DNA of 64,000 nucleotides from Lonicera japonica (GCA_021464415.1 CM038463.1:4650001-4714000), one strand, 5' to 3'; counted from the stretch's first letter, positions 23,901-36,500 are shown. A program made the numbers and translations. Notes: a model not told the origin generated them from the letters alone.

Positions 23901-25271
23901 GTTGTGGTTACTGCAGTAGGTGCAGTCTTAATCGACAAAACTGGAAGAAAACCCCTTTTGCTGGTAATCCTTGAATAGAACGGCATAACTTGAAACTATG
24001 CAATCACAATTCCTCCTTCATCTAAGGTTAAATATTTTGATCTAGGTTTCTGCAACGGGATTGGTCTTTGGTTGTATAATAGAAGGGATTTCATTTTACC
24101 TGAAGGTAATAGTCAAATTATTTATCCTATTATATTTCCTAATTCTTTGTTTTAAAACTGTTTTAATGGGTAAAATCATCTGTTGAACAGACTTATGAAA
24201 TAGCGCCCAAGGCAGCACCTGCACTTGCTGTAACTGGAATATTGGTAACCTTTGGACCAAATGTATCCATTAAGGCTCCGTTTGATAACAAGATGGAAAA
24301 TAATAGGAAAACAATGTATTTTTATGAAAAGTTGGAAAATAAGTTAAGGGATGCGGTGAGATCTTGCTTCTTGGCTTCTTCCATGGAATTTTTTTTTTTG
24401 AGTGGTGGTGGAGAAATTTTTTCCACGAAACATAAAGGAGGATGGATGACATACACTCACAAAATGAGTATGAGATGGAGAGAACCTCACCACCTCCCTA
24501 AACTTATTTTCCAATTTCTCACCCAAGTTAGTTGTTTTTCTTATCATTTTTCATGTTATCATCAAATGAAGCCTTATACAACTTTTTTTTTCCTCTCCAA
24601 AATACAATTTGAACTCTTTCATCTTTCGATTTCTAACCACGATTTCTTCGATCCCAGTTGTACATAGGATCCTTCTCAGTGGGAATGGGGGCTATTCCAT
24701 GGGTGATAATGTCTGAGGTATGAGTATATTTTAATAATACTCTCAATCATAATTTTCTGATCCATTGTGGCCCCAACCTCAATTGCCTTTTGTTGCAGAT
24801 ATTCCCCATCAATGTTAAAGGAGTCGCTGGAGGCTTAGCAACACTAGTGAATTGGTTCGGTGCATGGGCAATTTCCTACACATTCAATTTTCTCATGCTG
24901 TGGAGCTCTTATGGTAAACATCCATAAAAAATTAACCCACTAAACGGAAATATAATTTGTGCATCAGAGATTATATTACTCTTAAGACAACATTGTTTGT
25001 AAGAAGAAGCTATCAACCTATGTATGATCTAGCACATAGAAAAAGGTAGATCAACTGACCTGGTCAAACTTAAATGTCTCTCCGTAAGAATCATATTATG
25101 ACAATCTAATGAATCACCAGCTGTAAACTTATACTTGTTTATTTGGTCTCAGGCACCTTCGCTCTGTATGCTGCAATTAATCTACTTGCGATTTTGTTTG
25201 TGGCCAAGCTGGTACCTGAAACAAAGGGGAGAACTTTGGAACAAATACAGGCTGCCATTAATTCTTCATAA
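20972..25271 (+). CDS. ERD6-like sugar transporter (MFS), tandem copy 2
   Basis: A close paralogue of the gene at 15097 in the same orientation, with the same 18-exon layout; sixteen middle exons are identical in length. Exons: 20972-21163, 21524-21586, 21934-22023, 22138-22197, 22284-22349, 22458-22523, 22666-22741, 22875-22939, 23053-23145, 23236-23316, 23443-23527, 23757-23800, 23901-23963, 24046-24105, 24191-24244, 24658-24717, 24799-24913, 25153-25271. They join in frame (483 residues). The N-terminus is six residues longer ([12 protein letters not shown] insert) and the C-terminus one shorter. PESPRWL, GRKPLLL and PETKGR are kept. Intron 12 begins GCAAGT, a GC-AG intron; copy 1 has GT here. 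Intron 15 holds a 300-bp MITE. Seems functional; divergence of the cytosolic N-terminus could alter targeting. Confidence 0.92.
24274..24573. mobile_element. Tourist-like MITE in intron 15 of transporter copy 2
   Basis: A 300-bp element with inverted ends GGCTCCGTTTGATAACAAGA and, on the other strand, GGCTTCATTTGATGATAACA, flanked by TAA and TTA. The same family occurs at 35547-35849, and a diverged relative at about 31785-32060. The equivalent intron of copy 1 (18371-18489) lacks it, so it inserted after the tandem duplication. It also creates the spurious reading frames seen here. Confidence 0.85.
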
Positions 25272-26014
25272 TCAGAAAGTTCTCGTCTGATATTTGACCA
25301 CTCCATTGGATTTATTGAGAGATACACAATGGTGCTAAGACAAAAGATTTTATGACGCTGTTCTTTGAAAAGCAAGTAAGAGTGTGAAATGCATTCCTCA
25401 ACTGCAGTATGGGAATCTACTTTTTATGAAAAACGCAAGTCCATAAATTGTAGAAGACAGTCATATAGAGGACATTTCAACTGAAAGGAAGGTAAGCGAC
25501 GGAAAAAAACAAAGCACTTGAAGTAGTAGTGGATCCAAGATTATATTAGTATTAATTTTTTAAGTTAGTATTGTTTGAGAAATGAACTTCTAAATAGAGC
25601 CTTCAATTTTCTATTGTCACAGTATGAACATGAACATGACACGAGGATTTAGAATTGCATTTCAAGTTGTCTGACTGTAGCATCTGAAATGTCATCCTAA
25701 ATATCAACATTTGGCATCCCATCATAACACCATCAACAAAACTCATGACCAAAAGAAATTCAAAAATTCTGTAGAGAGAATGTAACATACAATTAAACAG
25801 AAGGCATGTATATGTGTGTGTATTAGCCAGGAGAAAAACAAAAATGCAAGATCTAGCTTTCTGGTGTACTGCTAACATATTTGGAGAGGGAGAAAGAGGG
25901 GGGGGGGGGGGGGATGTTAACTCTCAACTGTCCAAAGAATTTAAGCATACAGGCACAAGAGTAGATGCTTCCATGAAATCAACATATTTGCGATTTCTTA
26001 TAATCTTGGGAGAT
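25272..26014. other. Spacer between transporter copy 2 and the GH3 gene
   Basis: Duplicated 3' flank of the transporter up to about 25485, then unassigned sequence with a run of 16 G at 25898-25913. The convergent GH3 gene ends at 26015. No continuation of the GH3 C-terminus was found here on the minus strand. Confidence 0.6.
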
Positions 26015-29000
26015 TTATATTGACTTTGCCGATGCCCCATTTTCCATTGCTAACTGCGATAACCTATCAAAGCTACCTTCCTTTACGATAGATACCAACA
26101 AAGGGCCAATTTCACCTCTTTCCTTCATAACCTTGTATACACCTCCTAAACCTTCCTCAAGAGACTTGCAACACCTTTTAAGAACTACAATGAACTGCTG
26201 CAAATTTGCCTTTGTCTGAAATATAAATCCTTCTCTAACTTCTAGAAAAAATTTCAATTGCTGTGGGTTCACCTCCAATTCAAAGAAACCCGCAAACTCC
26301 GCAATCTCTATGGTAGTCTCATTTCTTATCACAAGCTGGAAACTGGCCATGGCTGACATCAAGTCCGTTTCAGTTACTATGTCACTTGAACTTTTAGGAG
26401 CTCTCATTACAAACTCAACTTGTGGAGATGAATTGTAGAAACCAACAACTTTCACAATATCACCCAAACGGTACCTGTACAACCCTCTAAAAGTAGTCAC
26501 CACAACCTCATACATTTTCCCAAGCTCGACGCTTGAAAAGTCAACTGTTTCTCTGCCAGTAACGCAGGCTGTGTTCAAATCAGAAGGAAGGAACTCGAAA
26601 TAGGCTGCTGTAGGAAGCATAACAAACCGGGTTAAATTTGGAGGGTTCTTGATTTCCATGTTAATACCCACACAGCATTCCGAGGCAAAGTAGTCTCCGC
26701 CTAACAGTGGAATATCGCCAGCATAATACTTCAGTTTCAAATAATAATGCTCCATACTTCCGGTAGTAACACACCTAATGTATCTAACATTTGGCCATAT
26801 CTTGCTTAAAATTCCTTCCCAGCTCTTTTCTTCACAAATTGATCGAATTATCTTCAATAGATCTCTTTGGGGCCCACAGAGAACCTCAATGACAGCATCA
26901 CTCATGGCAACATCAGTAACATCCAAACTTGGAAACCCATTCTCAAGATCCTCACATAGTTGCTCCCATTTAGATTCTAGAAGGCCAAACGCCTTAATGA
27001 AGCCATTAGCATATGGTGCTCGAATCGCATCAATTAAATTAGAGTGCCTAAGGCCGCAAAGGAGGTGGCAATACGTTTGCTGCTGAACGTCAGATCCAGC
27101 AATGACTTCTTTGGGACTAACACACATTGAGAGAAAGTGAGATGTGTTCGAGTTGTTGCCATGCAAAGGGAATGCAGTGGCAGCCATAGCATTGTATCCA
27201 CCCTTTGTCTTTGTAACATTACCAGCGTAGACGAACCATAAGACCTTATTGACTGAAGGTCTCGGAGGAAACAACCTAAATAATAATCCAAGAAATCCTT
27301 AACATACAGAAATATGAAAGTTACCAAATATTAGATTTAATTGTCAATACAGAAGAATACAAGATTTTTACCTTCGAATAACAGCAGCGCTTCCCTGATG
27401 AGCTATATAAGAGATGGCTTTAGCAGGTGCGGAATCAAAACATGGAATTAGTTTCGGCTTGATGGAACTTGTCCCAGAACTGCCAACACAATGAAATTCA
27501 AAGTTCAACATGTTGAATATTAGTCTAAACAGCTTTAATAAGTAGAAATGGTGTTTATTTCCTCGCCTTCTTAATACTGAATTGGATTGAAATTCAACAT
27601 TTAGCGATAAAAGGTAAGTTGGTGCCCGACTGCCCGTATTGTTTTTATTCGTTAGCTATTGATGTATGTCACAATAATACGGGTTATAGTGTTATACTGT
27701 AAAACGTTATTTGTACAGTATTCAGAGTCAAATATTATCAAAAACATTTTTTCAAAAGTTCATTCCACATTATGCATTTAGGGTTCAGTATTAAGATGTT
27801 TAAAAAACAAACATAAAAAGATATGTATAGCAAAACTTATGTACTCTTCGTGAGAGAACAGTCATGTAATATATTTATTTAATTAGTTTGTACACAAATT
27901 TCAATGCAGGTAGCATTGTTCTCGGAGGGAACATGGGGCCTAGTGGCCCCCACTTGGATTTGGAATATTTTAATAGTGGGTATGGTGTTTCTATATTTCT
28001 ATAGGGGCCTTTTTGTGAAATTGAAAACCATGAGGTTGTTTTTGTAAGATTTTTAGAACTCTGGGATTCAATTTATATTTATTATAAGAGAAAGACCGAT
28101 TTTCTCACCATTGACCCCATTAATTATCCAGAAACTATATTGACCTTCAAAATTTTACTTATAGTAGGTATTCCCCTTATCTATCTAATAGTATATATAT
28201 ATAATGAGAGAAGTAAAACTCATTAAACAGGGGCATGCCATGTGTATATCATTAAATGTTATAATCAATTTTATCTTTCTTTTAATGTAGATAATCAATT
28301 TTGTCCACTCTTCTTCACATAACTCTTGGCTTTCTGGCTCCTCTCCTCAAAGTATGAATCTTCTCATATTTATTTCTTTGTGCTTATCTCACCATTAACT
28401 TATTTCTTAATGCAAAATGTAGGGACTCTCTAATTGTTTTCTTCTTCAAACTTAATCCACTATAAATCTCTTCTATTTTCTCTAATTACCTGTCTACAAA
28501 TTTTAGGGAAGAGTGAATAACTTTTTTCCCAATTGAATGTATGTTATTTGATAATATATTAGTTTAATTTTCTTTCATTCTTGATTTAGTTCAAATTCAA
28601 ATGCATATCTCATTTTTCTCTTACACATGTTACATATTGAAGTAAAAGGCAAAGACATGCACATATATAAGATAATGTAAGTGGCAATTTTCAATCCATT
28701 AAGCTTTCTTATGCTAGCATATACGATAAATGACTTATTTGTTTGTTTTCTCTAGATTGTCAAAATTTTACGATCATTTTTAATAATACAAAATATTATG
28801 ACTTTCATTTTATGCATACTAATTTCTTCCTTTAAGTTGCTCTATTTTTTCCTCTTGCTTTTTCTTTATAGAAGTGAGGAAATCCTGAAAGTTTAACCGA
28901 GGAGGATAATGGAGTGGAGACTTGAATTTAGGCATCAAGTGGCTTCATTCATTGTAAGTTAAATAAAATAAAAATTGCTTCAAGTTTCACGGCATAATTA

Positions 29001-30303
29001 ATATTTTTTGCTATTTAAACCCAATTTTTGAGTTTACATGTAGGAAACTAAAACAGAGCTAGCATTCGTGGATGGTGACATTTGGTGTTGCATATGATCT
29101 ACAACTATATGCGTATAAAATTAAAAGATCTGGAAGACACATTTCTAAAAGATGATGAAATAACGCACCCATGCATCACATGAGTTAAAAGTTTGTGTTG
29201 ATAAGTGTTCATGCATCGCACAGGTTCCATAGTAGTATAATGTAAGTTAAACAAACAGCATAAATGCATACTCTATATCTTTTCTCATCCTATTATTTTT
29301 TTTAATTAAGTTAAAAGAGTTTAAGTTTGCTATTTCTAATTACAAACAACGAAAATCTCCAAACCCTAGAGAAAATGTATGATATATATACATATATATG
29401 AAAATGTGTAAATTTATCGGGGAAAAAAAAACTTTAACATTGAAAAAAGTAATACTAAACAATATTAAAAATGAGGATATATTTCAATGTTTTTAAGATA
29501 TAGTCGTTTAGAAATTTTCGTAACTTAGTAAGTTTTTTTACATCTCTTCGTATCATAAATGAAAAATATACCATTTTTGTGGTGTTATTACCCGTGATTA
29601 AAAAAAATTACTTAGTGTTAATCAAGCCTGCACCAAGGGTGCGTTTGTTTCGTTGTCTTAATCTAAAAAAAAATTGTTTGTTTAGTTTAAAAATGCCATA
29701 TCTGAATAGATGTTTTTTTGAATATATGCCCCTGTTTGGTATCTTTTTATTTTTTTCCCCCAAATTTTAAAAACTCAATTCAAAATCAATTCTACTTTTA
29801 CACTTTTCAAAAAAAACTTAACTCAACTTTCTCTCTCTAAAAAATCTTTTAAAATATCATAACTTTAAATTCAAAAATCAAAATAAAATAAAATATATAT
29901 ATTTAAAACATACTCGTCGAGATCTATAATATAAGATCTATTTTGACTATTTTTTGAAAAAAAATTTATGAGATTTTTAGTTGGTTGAAAAAAACTCAAA
30001 AAAAAAAACAAATCCACTTTTCAACATATTTTTAAATTCTACCAAACACCATGTTTTAAAACTTCAACTTAAAAACTCAACTCAAAATATATACCAAGCA
30101 GGCCCATTTATGTTTATATGTTGGATAAATGTTATTTGAACAAATTTACCCATTATTAACTTATTTTATAAAAATAATTATATTTAAAAGAATAAATGGA
30201 AAAAAAAGTATTTTACCTCTTTAAAATTAAGACTTCAAAGACAAAATTGCCTCTTATTTTTTAAGAGGTAAAATAAATATTAAAATTTGAATTTTTAAAC
30301 CAA

Positions 30304-30338
<35 letters not shown>

Positions 30339-30723
30339 TAAATCTAAATGGACCACAGGCCGAACAAACAGCCCCTAAATATAAATCCTGACTTGGCCAC
30401 TTTACGCTTAGAAGCTCAAATAACTAACTTCTACAAGGATGAGTTGGAGATGAGTACCTGTAGAAGAAGCAGACTAAAGGATCAACGGATAGTAGAGGCC
30501 GATCACCGTCATCTTCAACAAGGCCATCGGCCATTTGATGGATGTAGTCGGCGTAGTCATCGTAACAAGACAACGGAACCGATCGATGGAAAGCAGAGGC
30601 ATCGGAGGGCGCAGGATAGCCTCGCAGGTGTTGCTGAAGATAACATACGCCGGCGTTACGCTCGAGGATGGCCTGAAGTGTCTCGAGCTGGTGGCGCTGA
30701 GCGTCCTTCCTTGGTGGTGTCAT
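26015..30723 (-). CDS. Divergent GH3-family acyl-acid amido synthetase
   Basis: Three exons: 30723-30458, 27479-27372, 27275-26015; they join in frame to 544 residues. GH3 enzymes adenylate acyl acids such as jasmonate, auxin or benzoates and conjugate them to amino acids. Motif SSGTSSIKPKLIP (~89-101) spans the first splice junction. TYCHLLCGL, VTTGSM and GLYRYRLGD (~391-397) are typical. Phrasing (HLLCGL, SWEGILSKIWPN, GFYNSSPQ) is nearest to the PBS3/GH3.12 or JAR1 groups by eye. Oddities: the second nucleotide motif reads YFASEC (320-325); the stretch after FVMR is short; the protein stops at GASAKSI, lacking the usual ~40 C-terminal residues with QYKTPRC; and an ancestral N-terminus (MMTDEEILKKIDD from 30757) is one base out of frame, leaving the ATG at 30723 as start. 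Intron 1 is ~3 kb and holds MITEs. Activity is uncertain. Confidence 0.8.
29728..30105. mobile_element. Tourist-like MITE in GH3 intron 1
   Basis: Inverted ends GCCCCTGTTTGGTAT and, on the other strand, GGGCCTGCTTGGTAT (12 of 15 matching) enclose about 378 bp of AT-rich non-coding sequence. The outer sequences AGGGTGCGTTTGTTTCG (29637) and, on the other strand, GGGGCTGTTTGTTCGG (ending about 30375) are also inverted, so it may be nested in a second MITE spanning about 29636-30376. Confidence 0.6.
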
Positions 30724-32124
30724 CGATCTTCTTCAAAATTTCCTCGTCAGTCATCATATTTGCGAGTGTTTGGTGATAAGGAGAACGGAATGATGGTCGA
30801 CGAACGATGAAGTGAGCAGCCGGAAAATTTGGGTGGGAAAGCTCCTTCACCTGAAAATGAGAAAGAGAGTCAAAATGAACATTGTGAAGAAGGGAAGAGA
30901 CTAGTCTACCCCTCAGCCTAATTGACTGTACGTAATTCCAATTTTTCTCCTCTTCCTGTTCATAATTTTCTATACAAATCATTACTTTATCACATCTTCG
31001 TGATGTTTTTCAAAAAGTGTTCCACTGATTTTTCTGTATTTTTTTAAAAAATAATATTATTGGCAAAGTATTTTTTATTGATGTCAAATCAAATAATGCA
31101 TTCTATAATTATACATTTTATATTAACAAAAAAAATACTCTAAAAATAACGTTACCCATTTTTTATTATATTTGTGATTATATGCAATCTAGTTGAACTC
31201 ACCTTTTTATCTATACAAAAAAAGTAGGCTACCGTAAAAGGCACGGATCATTTGTAACGAAAATAATGTTGTATGTAATAATAATCTATTAATATAATGT
31301 TGCAATATAAAGACTCAAATGTTGTTTTATTTTTTTTATTTATTTATGTAGGTAAGGAATAAATTTGATGGTTCAATAAAAGAGACAGGAGAAAAGTCCG
31401 CTGTAGGGCTCTAACTTAACCTCAATGCTTTGTGTGAATATGTCCAAGGATGGACACAAATGAGCACGGGGTTACGGCCTCAATTCGGATTTTTATCTTA
31501 TATCATATATATATTTTTGATATTTATAATAAATGGTAGAATGCATTTAATCATAAATTAATATACTATTCCTTCCATCTCAAATTAAGAGTAGCACTAA
31601 TATTGATTTTAATTTAATTAGTGCTCACGATTACAATTTATTAATTTAATTTTATTGTTGATTCATTATTATGTTTTCAAAAGAAAATGAGACTCTTAAT
31701 TTGAGACTTTCAGAAAGGAAAAAGTGGAACTCCTAATTTGTAACTGATGGAATATTTTTTACCTATACTGACAATACGTTTCAATGGAAAGTGGTAGGAA
31801 AAACAATTGGTTTTTATCAGAATTTGAAAAATAAGTTGAGGAATATGGTGAGATGTTCTCTTACTTTTTGGTTTTTTTCATGGAATTTTTTTTTGAGGTT
31901 ATGAGGAAGATTTTTTTTCACAAAAGGTAAAGAAGGATGGAGTACATATACAATCATAAAAAGTGGAGATCATCTCACTCTATTACTCAACTTATTTTTC
32001 ATCTCACACAAATGAATTGTTGTTCTTATCATTTTCAATTCCATGTTTAAAAAAAAAACCTTAATGTTTATCTTTATTCTTGCAAAGGTAAAGATAGATA
32101 AATAAATGTCAATGGTTAAGTTAG
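30724..32124. other. Upstream flank of the GH3 gene and unassigned sequence
   Basis: 30724-30860 contains the out-of-frame ancestral GH3 N-terminus and the leader. About 31785-32060 is a diverged relative of the Tourist-like MITE (AAATAAGTTGAGGAATATGG and CTTATCATTTTCA near its ends). The rest is AT-rich with no gene seen. Confidence 0.5.
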
Positions 32125-32836
32125 TGTAGGTGATAAAAATCTGACCAAGCCTAAAATAAGATTTGATTGGACGGAATTAGCTCAGAGTTGATAGAATTGG
32201 TAAACAGATTGCAAAGGTGATGAATGAACAATAAATTCTACAAGTAAAGGATAATGGTTTTTTGGTTGTGGGTAGGTTCCTCTGGTGGCTTTTATACTCA
32301 GTTCGGCAGTACGTCATCCCTTAGTGTGTAGTGTTTTTCAAAAAGCTCTAATGGCTGAACTTTGATGAATACAATGGATATGTGTGTCTCTTAGTTACAA
32401 AAGTTCTCTTCTGTTAAGTGAGCCACCCCATTCTATTTATATGTGTAGAAGTAAGGTACAAGCACTCATTAGGTTAATAGTAAAATGACAATAAAGAGTA
32501 TTGTTTGCCCATGAAATTTGCACTTTTTGTGTGTGGCGTGTGTTCTTATCCATAAGTTACTTTGTACTTTACAGGTGTCAAACTCTTGTTAGCTTTGGCG
32601 CCCATATCGGCAACAAACACTGAGAGTGTCCATAACTACAGGTGTCTCTTTCGTATTAGTTGGTACACACATCTCGGCATCTTCATCATCACCGGTCTAG
32701 CTATTATACTTAGCTGGTTGTTGCGTTTGCGCTTATTTGCCGTGGCTCAATTTCTTTCTTCTGTGCTGGCTTTCTTGAGTTTAGGCTTGCCTTGACCATT
32801 CGGCCCAAGTGGTGATTCCAATTTTATGCTCTTACA
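32125..32836. mobile_element. Probable solo LTR (~712 bp)
   Basis: The unit starts TGTAGGTGATAAAAATCTG and ends ATGCTCTTACA, that is TG...CA, with flanks GTTAG (32120-32124) and TTTAG (32837-32841) matching at four of five bases. It is less AT-rich than its surroundings and holds a TATTTATATG motif at about 32437. The only longer frame inside (32562-32795) has no family signature. No internal domain or partner LTR, so it is a solo LTR of unknown superfamily. Confidence 0.5.
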
Positions 32837-33512
32837 TTTAGTGACGACGTTGTTTTTAATGAATTCTTAAAAAAATTTAAAAAATGCCTATTTTATATAT
32901 CCATACTATTTTTAATTTTCTCTCTCACACACACATTTACATATATATGTTGGGTGCATTTCAAGGACCAACTTACTTGAAATGTATATAAAGTGTATAT
33001 ATATTCTTGTAATATTTAATTTTTTTTAGAGAAGTTAAAAAAGTAGGATAAATTTTATAGTCTTTTATATTCATATGGCCTCAACAAAAACCCCGCATAC
33101 GTCCCTGGTTATGTCCCTTAAAGACTTGAACCTAAGCGAGACTTAACAAAATCATTTGACATGGTGTAAACTTTGTATAATTTTGATTTATGTAAGCATA
33201 TATATATATATAGTTTTCAAGTAGCTTGAACTTGCAAAAATAAATAAATTATATATACATAAACCATTAAGGTACTCTGCGGACAAAACACAATATAAAA
33301 ATGAAGAAATAGAAGAACATCATCACATACTAACAATAAACAACAAATGTCACACAACCCTTTTTCATCTCTTTCTAAACAAGTGTAAATATAATCAAAG
33401 ATATACAACAAAACAATCGGAAGGAGTAGCTTCAAAACCTACGCTCTCTCTCTCCCACATAAAAAGTTTAGATAGAAAAAAACACCAAATTAATTAACCA
33501 AATTAAAAGAAC

Positions 33513-36500
33513 TCAAATATATCTATCTCTCTCTCTCCTGTTTGTGTTTATTCTCCAAATACCCTTTGAGGAAGAATTTGTTATCTTTACAACTTTCTGT
33601 TTGTGATGCAGTTGCTGCTTCCTATTAACATGTTGTTGAGCACTGCTATCCGCTTTTATCAGATCAACCTTCACTATGTGATGATCTGAAGTCCCTTTTG
33701 ATGATACAACTGAGTATGATCCTGGTACAAATTTATACGGCGAATCTGGTGACACCAATACATAATCCACCCTAGTTCCATACTTGCATGTCCCCTGCAC
33801 ACCTGCATTTTATTATTTTAGTTTTGTTTACCAAATTAGCGAATTTAGTCAAGTCTAGTGTAATTTCACGCGTATGTTTGGATCTCCAAAAGTATAAAAG
33901 AAAGAAATGTTTCGTACTTTGTCCCTTGGCAATCATGACTACAGACTCGCATTCGCCTGCAAAATCCTTAGCATCTGTGTACTGCTTTTGCTTCAAGAAC
34001 CTCATCACCTCAACTTTTGGAGTCGGCTTTCCCATTTCCTCGTAATACTAGAATAAATGTATAAAATAAAATGTTAGTTATTGCCTTAACGTTCTAACAG
34101 ATATTAAAATATGACATAAATTCTCGCGTAGAATATTATTGAACATGAGTTACCTTTACAATGTCGGTCCATCTTTCTGGGGAGTAATCTGTTTCATCAA
34201 GAGAATTTAGACCTCCGGCTAAGATGTGTGGTCCCTCATTGGACTCGATTATTGAGTTTATCTGTTTCATTCGCCAGTTTTCATCGAGATGGTCGAGGTG
34301 GGTGCAATGGAAATCGACTTCTCCAAAGTTTGGAACGTCGATTGTGGCCTTGAGAATATTCCTGCAAGCATCCATTAAGAAGGAATATTTGAATGATGAC
34401 TACTCTAACACGTTGATGATTCGTTCGGTTCGGGTCTTGAATTAAGAATGCATCATTTCAATAATAGATTATTTTTTTTAAGTCTCCCACTTAAATGGAT
34501 GAGAATAAATGATTACTCTATTTGTTATCTTTTATATATTCTCTTAAGATTTTTTCTTATCCCTTCTACTTACCAAAATAATTTCTTCTTCTTTTTAAAA
34601 GAATTCTTTTTGCTATTAAAATAATAACTTTTATTATTAAATACATACAATGACTATTCATAGTTCTTAATAATAAAAATTTAAATTTTACCTTTGTAAA
34701 ATTGTTAAAATTTTTCTTTTAATCTTATAAAATGAAGAACATTTTAATAATTCACACATACTTCATTCATATTATCGTTTGAACCAATATATAGAGGTAA
34801 TTTAACATTCTAGAAAAGAAAAATTCATGTTTTAATCAAATATTGGTAAGACATTCTAAATGCCAAGAAAGAAACTTTCTAGGAATCTAGGATGCTCATT
34901 CCATTCCCAAAACTCGAACCAAACGAGCTAGGGGTGTTGTCAGAAATCTGAAAACCAAACGAACCGAACCGAACCAATCCGTTGCGATCCGAAATTTCCC
35001 GAATCGAAAAAAAAACCGAAACCGAAACCGAAACCGAAACCGATTGACTTGGGTCGGTATGGGTTGGGGATTTGGGATCCCCGAATTGGACCGAAAAAAC
35101 CGAATCTTTAAAAAAAATATTTGTTAACTTAATGTAATTACTTAAGTTGTCTTACAATACGTTGCAAAAAAAAAGAAACTTTCTTATAACATTTACATTA
35201 TATAAATGATCCAACCCTATACATTATTTACATTTATAAATAATTACTTAAGCTAATTATTAAAATAAATACATTATATAATTTTTTTTGTAGCGCATTT
35301 TGAGTGAATTTATATTTTTAGTGCAATTTTGAACTAAAGTTTTAACAATACAAAAAAAACCGAATAAGACCGAACCGGACCGAAACCGAATAATTTGTGG
35401 AAGGTTTGGGTTTCATAGATACGAAAACCGAAACCGAACCGAACTGAAACCGAACTGTAAAGTTTGGGGAGGGTTTGGGGTACCCTAGTTTCTACCCCGA
35501 CCGAAACCGAAAACACCCCTAAAACGAGCCCAAAAAATTGTCTTTAGGCTCCATTTGATAATAAGATGGAAAATAGTGAGAAAAACAATGTATTCTTGTG
35601 AAAAGTTGGAAAATAAGTTAAGGATATAGTAAGAATAACTCTTGCTTTTTGGCTTTTTGCATGAAAAACTTTTCTTTAGGTGGTGAATTTTTTTTTCCCA
35701 CAAAACATAAAGAATGATGTAAGACATATAATCACAAAAACAAGCGTGAGATCGAGAGCATCTCACTACACCCCTAAACTAATTTTTAAACTTCTCACTC
35801 AAATTAATTATTTTTCTTATCATTTTTCATGTCGTTATCAAATGGAGTGTTAATGTATCAAAAATGTCCCAATATATAGATGCTTTAAAGTTTCACTAGA
35901 CTGAGTCTGCTAGCCTAATTAGTAAGATACATACCCGAATTCAAGAGATAACTTGAATTCGAATCTTATTTAGGGTGTTTGTTTGTTTTTTTTTTTTATT
36001 TTCTTTTTCCACTAAATTAAATTTTGACACTAGACACCTGGGGTTGTAATAGTCAGGTATCCTCTAACAAATATGAAAAAGTACACACTAGACCACAGTG
36101 GCACAAGTTTTGGATGCAATTAATGAGTATGTCTGGGATAGGTTAGATATGTAGAAACAATGAACATATATAATAATATCGGAAATCTTATTGTATTCAT
36201 TAGGATCTTCTTTGCTATCATGTGTATGTAACACCCGCATCATAATCAAAAGAGTAAATGCAGGTGCCATTTATTCTTGCATATCACATGTTGGGAGTTA
36301 AAATTTTGCATAATAGGTGTTTGGGTGTTATTTTTGACGAAATTCGTTAGTCAACATGATCAACTGTTAACTCAGTAAATTTCTAACCCAATTTACCCAT
36401 TTTACCTTTAGAAAAGACCAAACATATTACTCTTGCTTAGGGGTAAAATGGGTAAAAATTAAATGAATTAACCATTGACCATGTTGATTAACGGATTTAG

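Noticed and set aside
24242..24667. 141-codon plus-strand frame and overlapping minus-strand frames
   Set aside because: They translate the MITE in intron 15 of transporter copy 2.
30348..30810. Plus-strand frames of 91-142 codons
   Set aside because: Antisense to GH3 exon 1; no family signature.
32562..32795. 77-codon hydrophobic plus-strand frame
   Set aside because: Lies inside a candidate solo LTR; no splice partners or family signature.
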